Part shown: piece after piece, positions 9,625 through 20,600 of the stretch
Position numbering within the stretch: position 1 is the first letter of the stretch
How the letters are laid out: every line of letters starts with the position of its first letter
NCBI GenBank assembly: GCA_019359035.1
Contig: JAHHIC010000043.1
Coordinates: forward strand, 124,001 to 188,000
Source of the DNA: Scytonematopsis contorta HA4267-MV1
GTDB lineage: Bacteria > Cyanobacteriota > Cyanobacteriia > Cyanobacteriales > Nostocaceae
Reading direction: 5' to 3'
DNA length: 64,000 bases
Position numbers and translations under genes: made by a program
The notes under the pieces: model-generated
Database searches by the model: none
The model's input: only the letters and a program-made list of their open reading frames with translations
Told to the model about the DNA's origin: nothing

Positions 9625-9652
9625 GAGGGAAGGAGGAAAATTCCAAGCCTTT
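9596..9652. repeat. C-rich hairpin repeat P, copy 1 (GT32 C-terminus)
   Basis: Begins GACCTAACCCCCCTA and continues through CCCTAGGAGGG into GGAGGAAAATT. The same element occurs at 12948-12994 and 35881-35926. This copy supplies the last codons and the stop codon of the GT32 gene. Confidence 0.85.
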
Positions 9653-9719
9653 CTCAGTCCTGGGGAGGGGTTTGGAGAAGGGTCTTCCTGTAAATTATTA
9701 ACCAACATCGAATAAGTAA

Positions 9720-10643
9720 ATGAAAGCATTAGAAGTTCATGACCTACGAAAAACATACCGACAAGGTGGAAAAGTAGTAGAAGCATTAAATGGGGTATCT
9801 TTAAGCATCAATCCTGGAGAAGTACTGGCTTTCCTTGGTCCGAACGGTGCTGGTAAGACTACTTGTATAAAAATGATTGCAGGTCTAATTCGTCCAGACT
9901 CTGGTTGGGTAAAAATTGCAGGCTTTGACCCCCACAACAGTTCGCGAGGTCTGCGAATGTTAGGTACTGTTTTAGAAGGAAGTCGCAATCTTTACTGGCG
10001 ACTGACAGCAGAGGAAAATTTAGAGTATTTTGGTGTTTTGAGAGGGATTACTCCTAAAGCTGCTCGTCAGCAAACGCTCAGACTATTAGAGAGGTTTGGT
10101 TTACAAGACAAACGTAAAACTCCTGTTGCGGCACTTTCACGAGGGATGCAACAAAAGTTATCTATCGCGGTAGCTTTGGTTCATAAACCCCCTTTGCTGC
10201 TGTTGGATGAACCAACTTTAGGTTTAGATGTGGAAGCCTGTGAAAATGTGAAAGTTTTAGTGCGCGAAATAGCCCAAGAAGGCTGTGCTATACTGCTCAC
10301 AACCCATCAACTTGATATAGCAGAACAGATATCAGACCGAGTGGCAATTATTCAAAAAGGCAAGATAATCGCAGAAGAAACGACCGCAGAAATGATTCGG
10401 CATTTTTCTGGTTCAACTTATAATATAGAATTTGAAGGCGAATTAAATCATATACAACTAAAGGAAATTAAAGCTTTAGGAGCGATTCTTACAGAAGAAA
10501 AGCTTGTTTACGCTGGTTCAAAAGAAGGACTTTATAAAGTGTTGGCAGTTTTAGACCCTCTGCCTTTAATACAAGTTAAACAAGACCAGGCTGATTTGAC
10601 TCAAGTATTCCTAAAATTAGTCGGAGAATATAATTATGTTTAG
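9720..10643 (+). CDS. ABC-2 type exporter, ATP-binding protein
   Basis: 307 residues. Walker A GPNGAGKTT, signature LSRGMQQKL, Walker B LLLLDEPTLGLD and the switch His in LLTTHQ are all visible, followed by a C-terminal domain of about 90 residues as in drug and natural-product exporters (DrrA-like). It energises export across the cytoplasmic membrane, with the permease encoded next to it; their reading frames overlap by 8 bases. Given the position between the glycosyltransferase and the large NRPS, the substrate is probably the lipopeptide (inference). Confidence 0.93.
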   Translation: MKALEVHDLRKTYRQGGKVVEALNGVSLSINPGEVLAFLGPNGAGKTTCIKMIAGLIRPDSGWVKIAGFDPHNSSRGLRMLGTVLEGSRNLYWRLTAEENLEYFGVLRGITPKAARQQTLRLLERFGLQDKRKTPVAALSRGMQQKLSIAVALVHKPPLLLLDEPTLGLDVEACENVKVLVREIAQEGCAILLTTHQLDIAEQISDRVAIIQKGKIIAEETTAEMIRHFSGSTYNIEFEGELNHIQLKEIKALGAILTEEKLVYAGSKEGLYKVLAVLDPLPLIQVKQDQADLTQVFLKLVGEYNYV

Positions 10644-11409
10644 ACTATTTCAGGCTGAACTCAAACGTGTCTGGATTGAATTTATCCGCTACCCCCTTGA
10701 TACTGCTAGTAGCATCATTATAACTAGTATATTTTTTTACGGATTATTCTTGAGTATCCGCTACGTCGCAGGTCCAAATATAAACTTTGGTAGCCGATTG
10801 GATGCAATAGTAGTTGGTTATGTGCTTTGGACATTAGTAACATTTATTGTTCAAGTGATTGCCTTTGGATTGCAAATAGAAGCCCAGACCGGAACTATAG
10901 AACAGATATTTCTCTCGCCATACGGTACATTGAAAGTTTTCATAGCACGAGCGCTAGCGAATGTAACTACTTCTTTAGTCATGACTGTAGGTGTTTTGTG
11001 TTTCACTATGGTTCTCACAGGACGTTACTTATATTTCTCGCCACTTTTAATTTTTCCCCTCATCACGGTATTACTAGCAGCTTACGGCTTGTCACTAATG
11101 ATGGGAGCTTTAACTTTGCTATTTAAGCGGGTTGGGCAAATGCTTGGGCTTGTTCAATTTGGAATGTTCTTTTTGCTGACCATTCCCGCAGAAAGTTGGG
11201 CAGGCCCATTTCAGGCTTTGAAAATAATATTACCAATGACATTAGGTGCAGGTATTCTGCGTGATTTAATGGCACTTAACATTAGTTTAGATTTACCTTT
11301 AATATCTCTGGCTTTACTTAATGGGATAGGATATTTCGTTCTTGGCTCCTTAATTTTTCGCTGGGCCGAGCGCAAAGCCAAGCATCAAGGTATACTCAAC
11401 GGTTATTAA
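10636..11409 (+). CDS. ABC-2 type exporter, permease protein
   Basis: A 257-residue hydrophobic protein with about six predicted membrane segments and the organisation of the ABC-2 membrane family (a charged N-terminal start, then paired helices and a C-terminal RWAERKAKHQG). It begins inside the last codons of the ATPase gene, so the two are translationally coupled. It forms the channel of a DrrAB/natural-product-type exporter, probably for the lipopeptide made by the flanking NRPS genes. The stop is followed by inverted heptamer arrays that separate it from the NRPS gene. Confidence 0.9.
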   Translation: MFRLFQAELKRVWIEFIRYPLDTASSIIITSIFFYGLFLSIRYVAGPNINFGSRLDAIVVGYVLWTLVTFIVQVIAFGLQIEAQTGTIEQIFLSPYGTLKVFIARALANVTTSLVMTVGVLCFTMVLTGRYLYFSPLLIFPLITVLLAAYGLSLMMGALTLLFKRVGQMLGLVQFGMFFLLTIPAESWAGPFQALKIILPMTLGAGILRDLMALNISLDLPLISLALLNGIGYFVLGSLIFRWAERKAKHQGILNGY

Positions 11410-11411
11410 TT

Positions 11412-11595
11412 GGGGAGTAGGGAGTAGGGAGTGGGGAGTAGAGAATAGGGTGCATAAAATACCCTAGCTTATTCCTACTAATAAAAAGTAGAAACTAAAA
11501 AGTAAAAAAAGGAGCGTCTTTCCCCACCCCCCACTCCCGATTCCCCACCCCCACTCCCCACCCCCCACTCCCCACTCCCCACTCCCCACTCCCCC
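11412..11595. repeat. Inverted GGGGAGT / ACTCCCC tandem repeat arrays before NRPS 2
   Basis: A G-rich array of GGGGAGT/AGGGAGT units (11412-11450) and a longer C-rich array of CCCCACT units (11522-11595) are reverse complements separated by about 70 bases. The RNA could fold into a long hairpin ending 8 bases before the ATG of the 3727-residue NRPS, which has no visible Shine-Dalgarno. A regulatory role is inference. Confidence 0.85.
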
Positions 11596-11603
11596 TTACT
11601 ACC

Positions 11604-14600
11604 ATGAGCCTTAAAGACAAAATAGAGAATATTTTTCCCTTAACTCCCCTACAAAAAGGTCTTTTGTTTCATTCCCTCTACAACCCCGAATCATCTGTAT
11701 ATTTCGAGCAGTTGAATTGCCGCTTAGAGGGTAAGGTTTCTGTGGATGCTGTAAATCAGGCATGGCAAACTCTTATTAATCGTCACTCTATTTTACGTAC
11801 TGCAATTATTACTAAAGGACAAGCAGAACCAGTACAAGTGGTCTTTCGGAATATCACTTTTAAGGTTATTGAGCAAGATTGGCGAGGTTTAAGTACTTCA
11901 GCACAACAAACTCGTCTTTCACAGTTTCTTGAAGATGACCGAAGCAAGGGATTTGTTCTCAATCGTCCCCCTTTGATGCGGGTAACTTTGATTCGTTTGG
12001 ACGAAGAGTCTTGGAATTTGGTATGGAGTCACCATCATTTACTTCTTGATGGTTGGTCTATGCCTTTGTTGATGCGTGAATTCTTTCTTTTACATAAAGC
12101 TGCTTGCGAAGGTGTAGAAATATCGTTGCCACCAGTTCGTTCTTATGGAGATTTTCTTGCTTGGTTAAAACAAAAAAATCCTCAAGAGGGTGAGTCTTTT
12201 TGGCGTGATTATATGAGTGGATTTGAAAGTCAAACTCCGCTATTAATGATGCCTGCTAAACAGCAAGTTAGTGTCAATAAAAAGCTAGAAAAAAATATCG
12301 AAATTAGGTTGCAATTGGACTCTGAAGAGACTGCTTTATTGTCTAAATTAGCACGCAGTTGTGGTGTAACTTTAAATACAGTTGTTCAGGGTGCTTGGGC
12401 TATTTTGCTTAACCGTTATAGCCGCAGTCAGGACATTGTTTATGGAATTACGGTAGCTGGTAGACCTCCGGAGTTACCTGGGGTCGAACAGATGATAGGT
12501 CCTTTTATTAATACTTTGCCATTACGAGTTCTTGTATCTGCTGAGGATACTCTTGATTCTTGGTTACAGAAACTTCAGCAACAGCAGGTGCAAATGCGTC
12601 AGTTTGAGCATTCCAGCCTTTTAGATATTCAAGGTTGGAGTGATGTACCACGAGGACAAACGCTTTTTGAAACTTTGTTTGCTTTTGAGAATTTTCCGGT
12701 TGATAAATCTTTAAAAGCTGAAAATTTTGGTTTGAATGTTACAGACGTTTCTTTTTTTGAAACTACTAATTATCCCCTTACCCTTGTGGTAATTCCGGGT
12801 GATGAACTTTTATTTAAATTTAGTTATAATGCAGACCGCTTTGATGCGCTGGGTATGGAATTGGTGTTGGAGCAATTACGCCATCTTTTAATTAATATGG
12901 CTAGCAGTGCTAAAGCTCCTTTGAGTTCTTTATCTTTGTTAAATAGAGACCTAACCCCCCTACCCCCCTTCCCTGAGAGGGAAGGGGGAAAATTAAAGCC
13001 TCTCGCACAATGCTTTACCGAAACTGTTAGCAAGTATCCTAATCATATCGCTCTAACTTTTAATCAAGAAAACTTTACTTATAAAGAAATTGATAGTCGT
13101 GCTAATCAATTAGCTCAATTTTTACAAAAACAAGGGATTGCACCAGAAAAACGAGTGGTGATTTGTTTGGAGCGTTCTCCTGAATTAATTATTGCTATGT
13201 TGGCTGTAATTAAAGCTGGTGGTGTTTATGTTCCTGTTGACCCTGCATACCCTCGCGATAGAATTGAGTTTACGGTTAGTGATTGTGAAGCGGAATTAAT
13301 TATCACTACATCTTCCCTGACTTCGCTGTTTCCAGAGTCAGCTACTGTTGTTTGTATTGATGCAGATGATGCCCTTTATCTCAGTGAAAGTAATGAGCCT
13401 ATCGTTGTGGAATCAATACAGCCAGAAAATGGTGCTTATGTAATTTACACTAGTGGTTCTACTGGTAGACCGAAGGGTGTGCTAGTTACTCAGCATAATG
13501 TTATCCGTCTGTTCCAAAGTACAAGTCATTGGTACGGATTTAATGAAAATGATGTTTGGACATTTTTCCATTCTTTTGCTTTCGATTTTTCTGTTTGGGA
13601 AATTTGGGGAGCATTGTTGCATGGGGGACGGTTAGCAATTGTTCCTTATACTATTAGTCGCAATCCTCAAAGTTTTCTTCAGTTAATTCGGGATGAAAAA
13701 GTTACTGTCCTGAATCAAACTCCTTCTGCGTTTGTCCAGTTATTAGCTGCAGAACAAGCTTCACCTGCATTAGAAGCAACTACTTTACGTTACGTTATCT
13801 TTGGTGGGGAAGCACTTAATTTACAAAGTTTGCGTTCTTGGTTTGACCGTCATGGTGAGAATAGGACACGTCTAGTAAATATGTATGGTATTACTGAGAC
13901 CACTGTACATGTGACTTATCGCGAAATTACCCTTCAGGATTTAGAAAGTGCATCCGGTAGTGTCATCGGTGAACCAATACCTGACTTGAGTCTTTATCTT
14001 TTGGATACTTACGGAAATCCTGTTCCAGCAGGTGTTACAGGTGAAATTTATGTTGGTGGTGCTGGGGTCGCTCGTGGTTATCTAAACCGACCAGAAGTAA
14101 ATGCTGAGCGTTTTATTCAGGATAAATTCTCCTTGGATTCGGCAGCACGTTTGTATCGCAGTGGTGATTTAGGTCGTTTTCTCCCCAATGGTGATTTAGA
14201 ATATTTGGGACGTATCGACCATCAGGTAAAAATTCGCGGTTTCCGCATAGAAATTGGCGAAATTGAAGCTGCTTTGTCAAAAATTCCTGGGGTACAGGAA
14301 AATATTGTTATCGTCAGTTCGGAAGATGATAACCAAAAGCAATTGATAGCTTATATGGTTTATGCAGGTGTTGCAAAACCATCTATAGAAACACTCAGAA
14401 ATAAGCTGCAAGAGTCTTTACCTGAGTACATGCTACCATCGCACTTTGTTTATTTACAGCAATTCCCTTTAACTGCAAATGGTAAAATTGACCGTAAAGC
14501 ACTTCCGAAACCAGAAGTTAATAGAGAAAATTTAGAAGTCGCTTTTGTTCCTCCTCAAACTCCAGAAGAAGAAATTTTAGCTCAAGCTTGGCAAAAGGTT

Positions 14601-17600
14601 TTGGGGGTGGATAGAGTCGGACGTTTTGATAATTATTTTGTTTTAGGTGGCGATTCTATTCGCAGTATCCGTGTTTCTTCCTTAGCAGAAGAAGCAGGAT
14701 TAAAGTTAAAGTTAGAGCAAATTTTCTCTTATCCAGTACTTGCTGATTTAGCTACTTCTATTTGCGCGAATAAAGAAAAAACTACTCGCGATGCTGTTGA
14801 TGAAAAACCCTTTGCGTTAATTTCTTCTCAAGACCGAGAAAAACTTGAAGATAAGGCTATGGATGCTTATCCTCTTGCTCAACTACAAGCGGGGATGTTA
14901 TTTCATAGCGATTATTCTGAAAATTCTACGACTTATAATGACCTTTTTAGTTTCCGCATTCGTATGCCTTTTAACCGAGAGGTTTGGCAACAAGCTTATG
15001 CACAAATGTTTGCAAGACATAGCATATTGCGGACAGCATTTTATTTAGCAGAATTTAGCCAACCGATTCAGGCTATTCTCAAGGAAGTACCTGCGGAAAT
15101 ATTGTTTACTGATTTAACTTCTTTGTCTGCATCTGCACAAGAAGTTTATCTACAATCTTTTATTGATAAAGAACGCGAAAATGGATTTGATTGGTCACAA
15201 GCTCCATTATTACGATTTTATCTCCACCGTTTGCAAGGGGATATTGTCCAAGCTACTTTTGTCGTGCATCACGCTATTTTGGATGGCTGGAGTCTTGCTA
15301 ATTTTATCGCTGAGTTGACTGGGTTGTACTTGCATCTTTTGGGTTACCCAGTTCCTGAACTAAAAGCCTCACCAGCTTTACAATACTCCAAGTTTGTGGA
15401 ACTGGAACAAGAGGCTCTAGCAAGCGACAATCAACGTAAATTCTGGCAAAGGCAACTGGAAAATATTCCTTTTACCCAAATTCCACGTTTTCCAGGTGCG
15501 GTTCAAAAGAATCAACCTGGGAAAATGGCAAAACTTGATATAGCCTTATCTTCTCAGGTATCTCAACAACTAAAAGCCGTTTCTCAACAGTTGGGTGTAC
15601 CCTTAAGAACCGTGTTGCTCGCTGTTCATATGCGTTTGCTCGCATTTTACTCCGGAGAACAAGAAGTTGTTACTGGGCTGGTGGGTAACGGAAGACCTGA
15701 AGAAAATGATGGCGATCGCACTTTGGGATTGTTCCTAAATACATTGCCATTCCGTCTCAAACTACCTCGCGGTTCATGGGTTGACTTAATTAACGAAACC
15801 TTCCGCAGCGAACAAGCAATTATACCTAACCGTCGTTTCCCCTTTGCAGAAATTCAACGAATACACGGAAACCAGCCACTTTACGAAACTTCATTTAACT
15901 TTGTTCACTTCCATGTATATAAAGGACTGCTAGATTTACGAGACGTAGAATTGCTTGATGCAAAGTCCTTTGATGAAACAAATATTCCCTTTAGCGTCAG
16001 TTGGAGCGAAGAAGTTGCGAATTCTAACCTACTTTTCAACATTACATATAACAGTAACGAATTTACCGCAGAACAAATCACCGAAATTGGTAACTACTGC
16101 GAAAGAATTTGCCAACAAATAGCCACCAATCCCCATTCCCCTACTATACAAAACCTCCAAAACAATACCTCAATCTTGTGGGGTGGGCATCCTTGCCCGC
16201 CCGTGCAAAATAATTTACCTGTTCACAAAATTTTTGAACAACGCGCAGCCGAGTCTCCAAATTCACCTGCGGTTAGTTGTGAAGGAGAAACATGGACAAG
16301 TAGCGAATTAAACCAAAAAGCAAATCAAATAGCAAGGGTTTTACAGAGTCGTGGTATTAGTACAGATAAGCCAGTAGGGATTTGTCTAGAGCGCTCCTTA
16401 GAAATGGTCGCAGCGATTTTAGGCGTCCTCAAAGCAGGTGGTTGTTACGTACCAATTGACCCCCATTATCCTACGGCTCGTATCCAAGGAATGGTAGAAG
16501 ATGCTAAAGCTAGTGTTATTTTAACCAGTTCTGCTACCGTAATTTCCACAAATAATTCTTCTACAGAACTTATCAATATAGATACACAATCTGAAGAAAT
16601 TGCCGCACAATCTGTAGAGAACTTAGAAATTTCTGTTTTTGGTAACCAAACAGCTTATATCATCTTCACATCTGGTTCAACCGGACGCGCTAAAGGAATT
16701 GCAATTTCCCACCAGGCTATAGCACAACATATGACTTGGTTCTTAGATGTGTTTGCTGTAAATAACCAAGACGTAATTTTGCAAAAGACACCATTTAGTT
16801 TCGATGCATCCGTATGGGAGTTTTGGGCTGCTTTGATGACAGGAGCCAAACTCGTCATGGCAAAACCGGGAGGACATCAAGACAGCGGCTACCTCGTAGA
16901 GACAATTAAAAAAGAAAATGTCACCCTTTTACAAGTAGTACCCACCCTTTTAGAAATTCTCCTTGCTGAACCAGAATTTTCTCAATGTTCCAGCTTGCGT
17001 ACCGTCTTTGCTGGGGGAGAAGCATTGAAAAAACGGGTATGGGATGAGTTCAATAGTACTTTTTCTACTTCTGTTTCTACTTCTTTAGTCAATCTTTACG
17101 GGCCTGCGGAAACAACAATAGATGTTACTTATCACCAATGTGGAGACACTGCTAGGCATAGTGGTAGGAACAGTGAGAATACAGATATCATACCCATCGG
17201 TGAAGCAGTTCCCAATACCAGTTTATATATACTCGACCGGGATTTTCAACCTGTTCCCGTAGGTACACCTGGTGAATTATTTATTGCCGGGAATCAATTA
17301 GCTCGCGGTTACTGGGGTGCTTATAAACTAACAGCGGAGAGCTTTTTACCCAACCCCTTTACCCAAGAACCGGGTAGCCGCATGTATCGCACAGGGGATA
17401 AAGCCAGATTTTTACCTAATGGTAAAATTGAGTTTCTAGGACGTGTGGATTACCAAGTGAAAATACGCGGTTTTCGCATTGAAACTAGCGAAATTGTAGC
17501 AATTTTAGAAAGTCAACCTTGGATAGTGCGTGCGGTAACTAAAGCACTGGAAACTCCAGACCAACCCACAAGGCTAGTTGCTTACGTAGAAATGAAACAG

Positions 17601-20600
17601 CCTCCGACTAATTGGCAAGAACTATTGCGCTCTTCGGTACGCAGTGCTCTCCCTGATTATATGGTTCCATCGTTATTTGTCAGTATGGATACCTGGGCTT
17701 TGCTACCTAATGGCAAGATAGATTTAACTGCTTTGCCTTATCCGGAAGAAAATGCAGTCATTAGAAAGGGTTATGTTGCACCTCGAAACAACACCGAAAC
17801 AACGCTGGCAAATATTTGGGGAGAAGTGCTAAGAATATCTCGTGTAAGCATTGAGGACGACTTCTTTGAACTGGGAGGGGACTCAATCCTTTGCTTACAA
17901 ATTATTGCTAAAGCTCGTGCAGTTGGTGTAAATTTTTCGCCAAGAGATTTGTTTAATAATCCTTGTATTGCAGAACTTGCGCCTTATGTCAAGAATGTGG
18001 AGCAAAAAGTAGTAGTTGACCTAATTCCTAAATCTGGGGAAATTCCTTTAACCCCTGTGCAAAAATGGTTTTTTGAGCAGTCTTTACCTCACCCAGAACA
18101 TTGGAATCAGGCTGTATTGCTGGATTTAAAAGAAGAAATTGCTCACGCAGAGTCGCAAAGACGCAAAGGGGGAAATAATTCTCAGGCAAACGAATTTGAT
18201 ATTAAAGCTGCTTTGATGCAAATTGCTCAAAACCACGAAGCGATGAAGCTGCAATTCCGCAAAACGGAAAATGGTTGGGTGCAATATTTGGTTAATGATA
18301 GCAATGCTTTAGCTTTTGATGTGGTTGACCTCAGTTTAATACCTGTTGCGGAATTATCCGAACATTTGCAAGCAAGTGCGAACCAGTTTCAAGCTCAAAT
18401 AGATTTGGAAAATGGTCCACTGGCACGTGCAGTTTATTTCCAAACTCCGGAAAATACTAAAGATAAATTACTGTTAATTATCCATCATTTAATAGTGGAT
18501 GGTGTTTCGTGGCGTGTTATTTTACAAGAGCTTGCCTATAGTTTGACAACTCAATCCCCCTTGCTTAAAGGAACAAGTGTTGGTTTTGCTCCAAGTACTG
18601 GCTTCGCTCAATGGGCTACTCAATTAAATACATTAGCTGAAAATTTACAAGAGCAAGACATTAATTTCTGGCAAAATCAGCAGGTATCTAACCCTGCGTT
18701 ACCTCTTGATGGGACTGGTAAGCAGCAAGAAAACACAGAAGCTTCCGCAGTGCAAATTGAGTGTAACTTTACTAAAGAAGAAACCGACAGTTTGCTTTAT
18801 GAATTGCCACGCACTCGTAAAGCTCGCATCCAAGAAGTTTTACTCGCTGCATTACTGGAAGCTGTTACTGACTGGACTAACCAAAAAGAAATGGTTATTG
18901 CCTTAGAAAGTCACGGACGAGACAGCCATTTAAATGATTTTGATATCTTTAATTCCGTAGGATGGTTTACCTCACTGTTCCCCTTCCGATTAGAGAAAAA
19001 TAGCCATAATAGTCATAGTACTAATAACCTATTGGGCAATTTGGAAAGTGTTAAAGAGCAGTTTAGAAAATTGCCACAAAACGGATTTACCTACGGTCTA
19101 CTCAGCCAAAAGCCAGAACTAGCAAATGTTTTAGCAAAAATTCCAGAAGGAATCCTCTTTAATTACTTGGGACAATTCGATGATAATTTCCCAGAAACAG
19201 CACCTTTTACCCCCGCGTTAGAAGATGCAGGGGCTTCTCGACACCCTGAAAATATACGCGCTTTCCAATTAGAAATAACTGGTTTAATTGTTAAGGGTCA
19301 ACTGCAAATCCGTTTTGTTTACAGCAAAGCGTTGCATAAAGAAGAAACAATCCGCTGTTTGGCAGATAGCTTCCACAGTCATTTTGTGAATTTATTAGAA
19401 GAAAGCCGCACCCAAGAAAACAATTGGACACCAGCAGATTTCCCTCTTGCGGCATTAAATACAGAACAGTTAGCCGTTGCTTTAGCAGGGACTTCTGACA
19501 TAGAAGACATTTATCCCCTCGCACCAGTGCAGGAGGGTATGGTATTTCATAGCAATTACGAATCAGAAAGAGGCGTTTACCTACAGCAAGTAACAGGTGA
19601 AATCGATGGGGTTGTTGATACCGCAATTTTCCAAAAAGCTTGGGAAGAATGTATGAACCGTCATCCCAGCTTGCGTGCCACATTTGTATTGCGCGATTTA
19701 CCTCGACCACTACAGCGAATTCATAGCCGAGTCAACTTACCTTTTGTTTGTGAGGATTGGTCAGCACTAAACACCGAAGAAACTGCTAGTAAATGGGCTG
19801 AACTTCTAAAAAAAGACCGTCAACAAGGTTTCTCCCTGGAAATAGCTCCGTTAATGCGGTTAACTTTGGTGAAGATTCAAGAACATAAATGGCGATTTTT
19901 GTGGACTCATCACCATATACTGCTTGATGGTTGGTCATTACCGCTGATTTTCCGGGATGTTATCGCAATTTACAAAGCTAAAAAACAGCAACTTAGTTTG
20001 CCAAATCTACCAAATTCACAACAACAAGCACTACCACAACAACAAGCACTGCCACAACCACCAGTCTACCGCGATTTTATTGCTTGGCTAGACCAAAAAA
20101 AATCCTCAGAAGCTGAATCGTTCTGGCGTCAGGAAATGAGTGGTTTGCGCTCTGCTGCTAGCTTTGGACTAAAAAACAAGGATAAAGAGGTTTCCGATTA
20201 CCAGACTTTAGAAGCAGTTATTAGCCAAGAGACCTTCACCCACTTGAAAGCCTTTGCCAAAGATGCTTCAGTAACTGTTAATACATTAGTACAAGCAGCT
20301 TGGAGTATCCTTTTAAATCGGTACAGCGCTTCTCAGGATGTCGTTTATGGTATTACAGTTTCCGGACGCTCCCCAGAATTACAAGGCTCGGAAGAAATGG
20401 TTGGTTTGTTTATTAACACACTTCCATTGCGTGTGAAATTAGATGACAGCAAACCATTAAAGCAATGGCTGCGAGAACTACGCAACCAGTCTTCCGAAAT
20501 TAACCAATATTCCGAAAGCCGTTTGGTAGATATTCAAGGTTGGAGCGAGGTTCCCAGAGGAGAATCGCTGTTTGAATCCATAGTTGTGTACGAGAATTAC

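Noticed and set aside
19291-19710. 139-residue minus-strand ORF inside NRPS 2
   Set aside because: Antisense to condensation and epimerase coding sequence; a shadow of the real frame.
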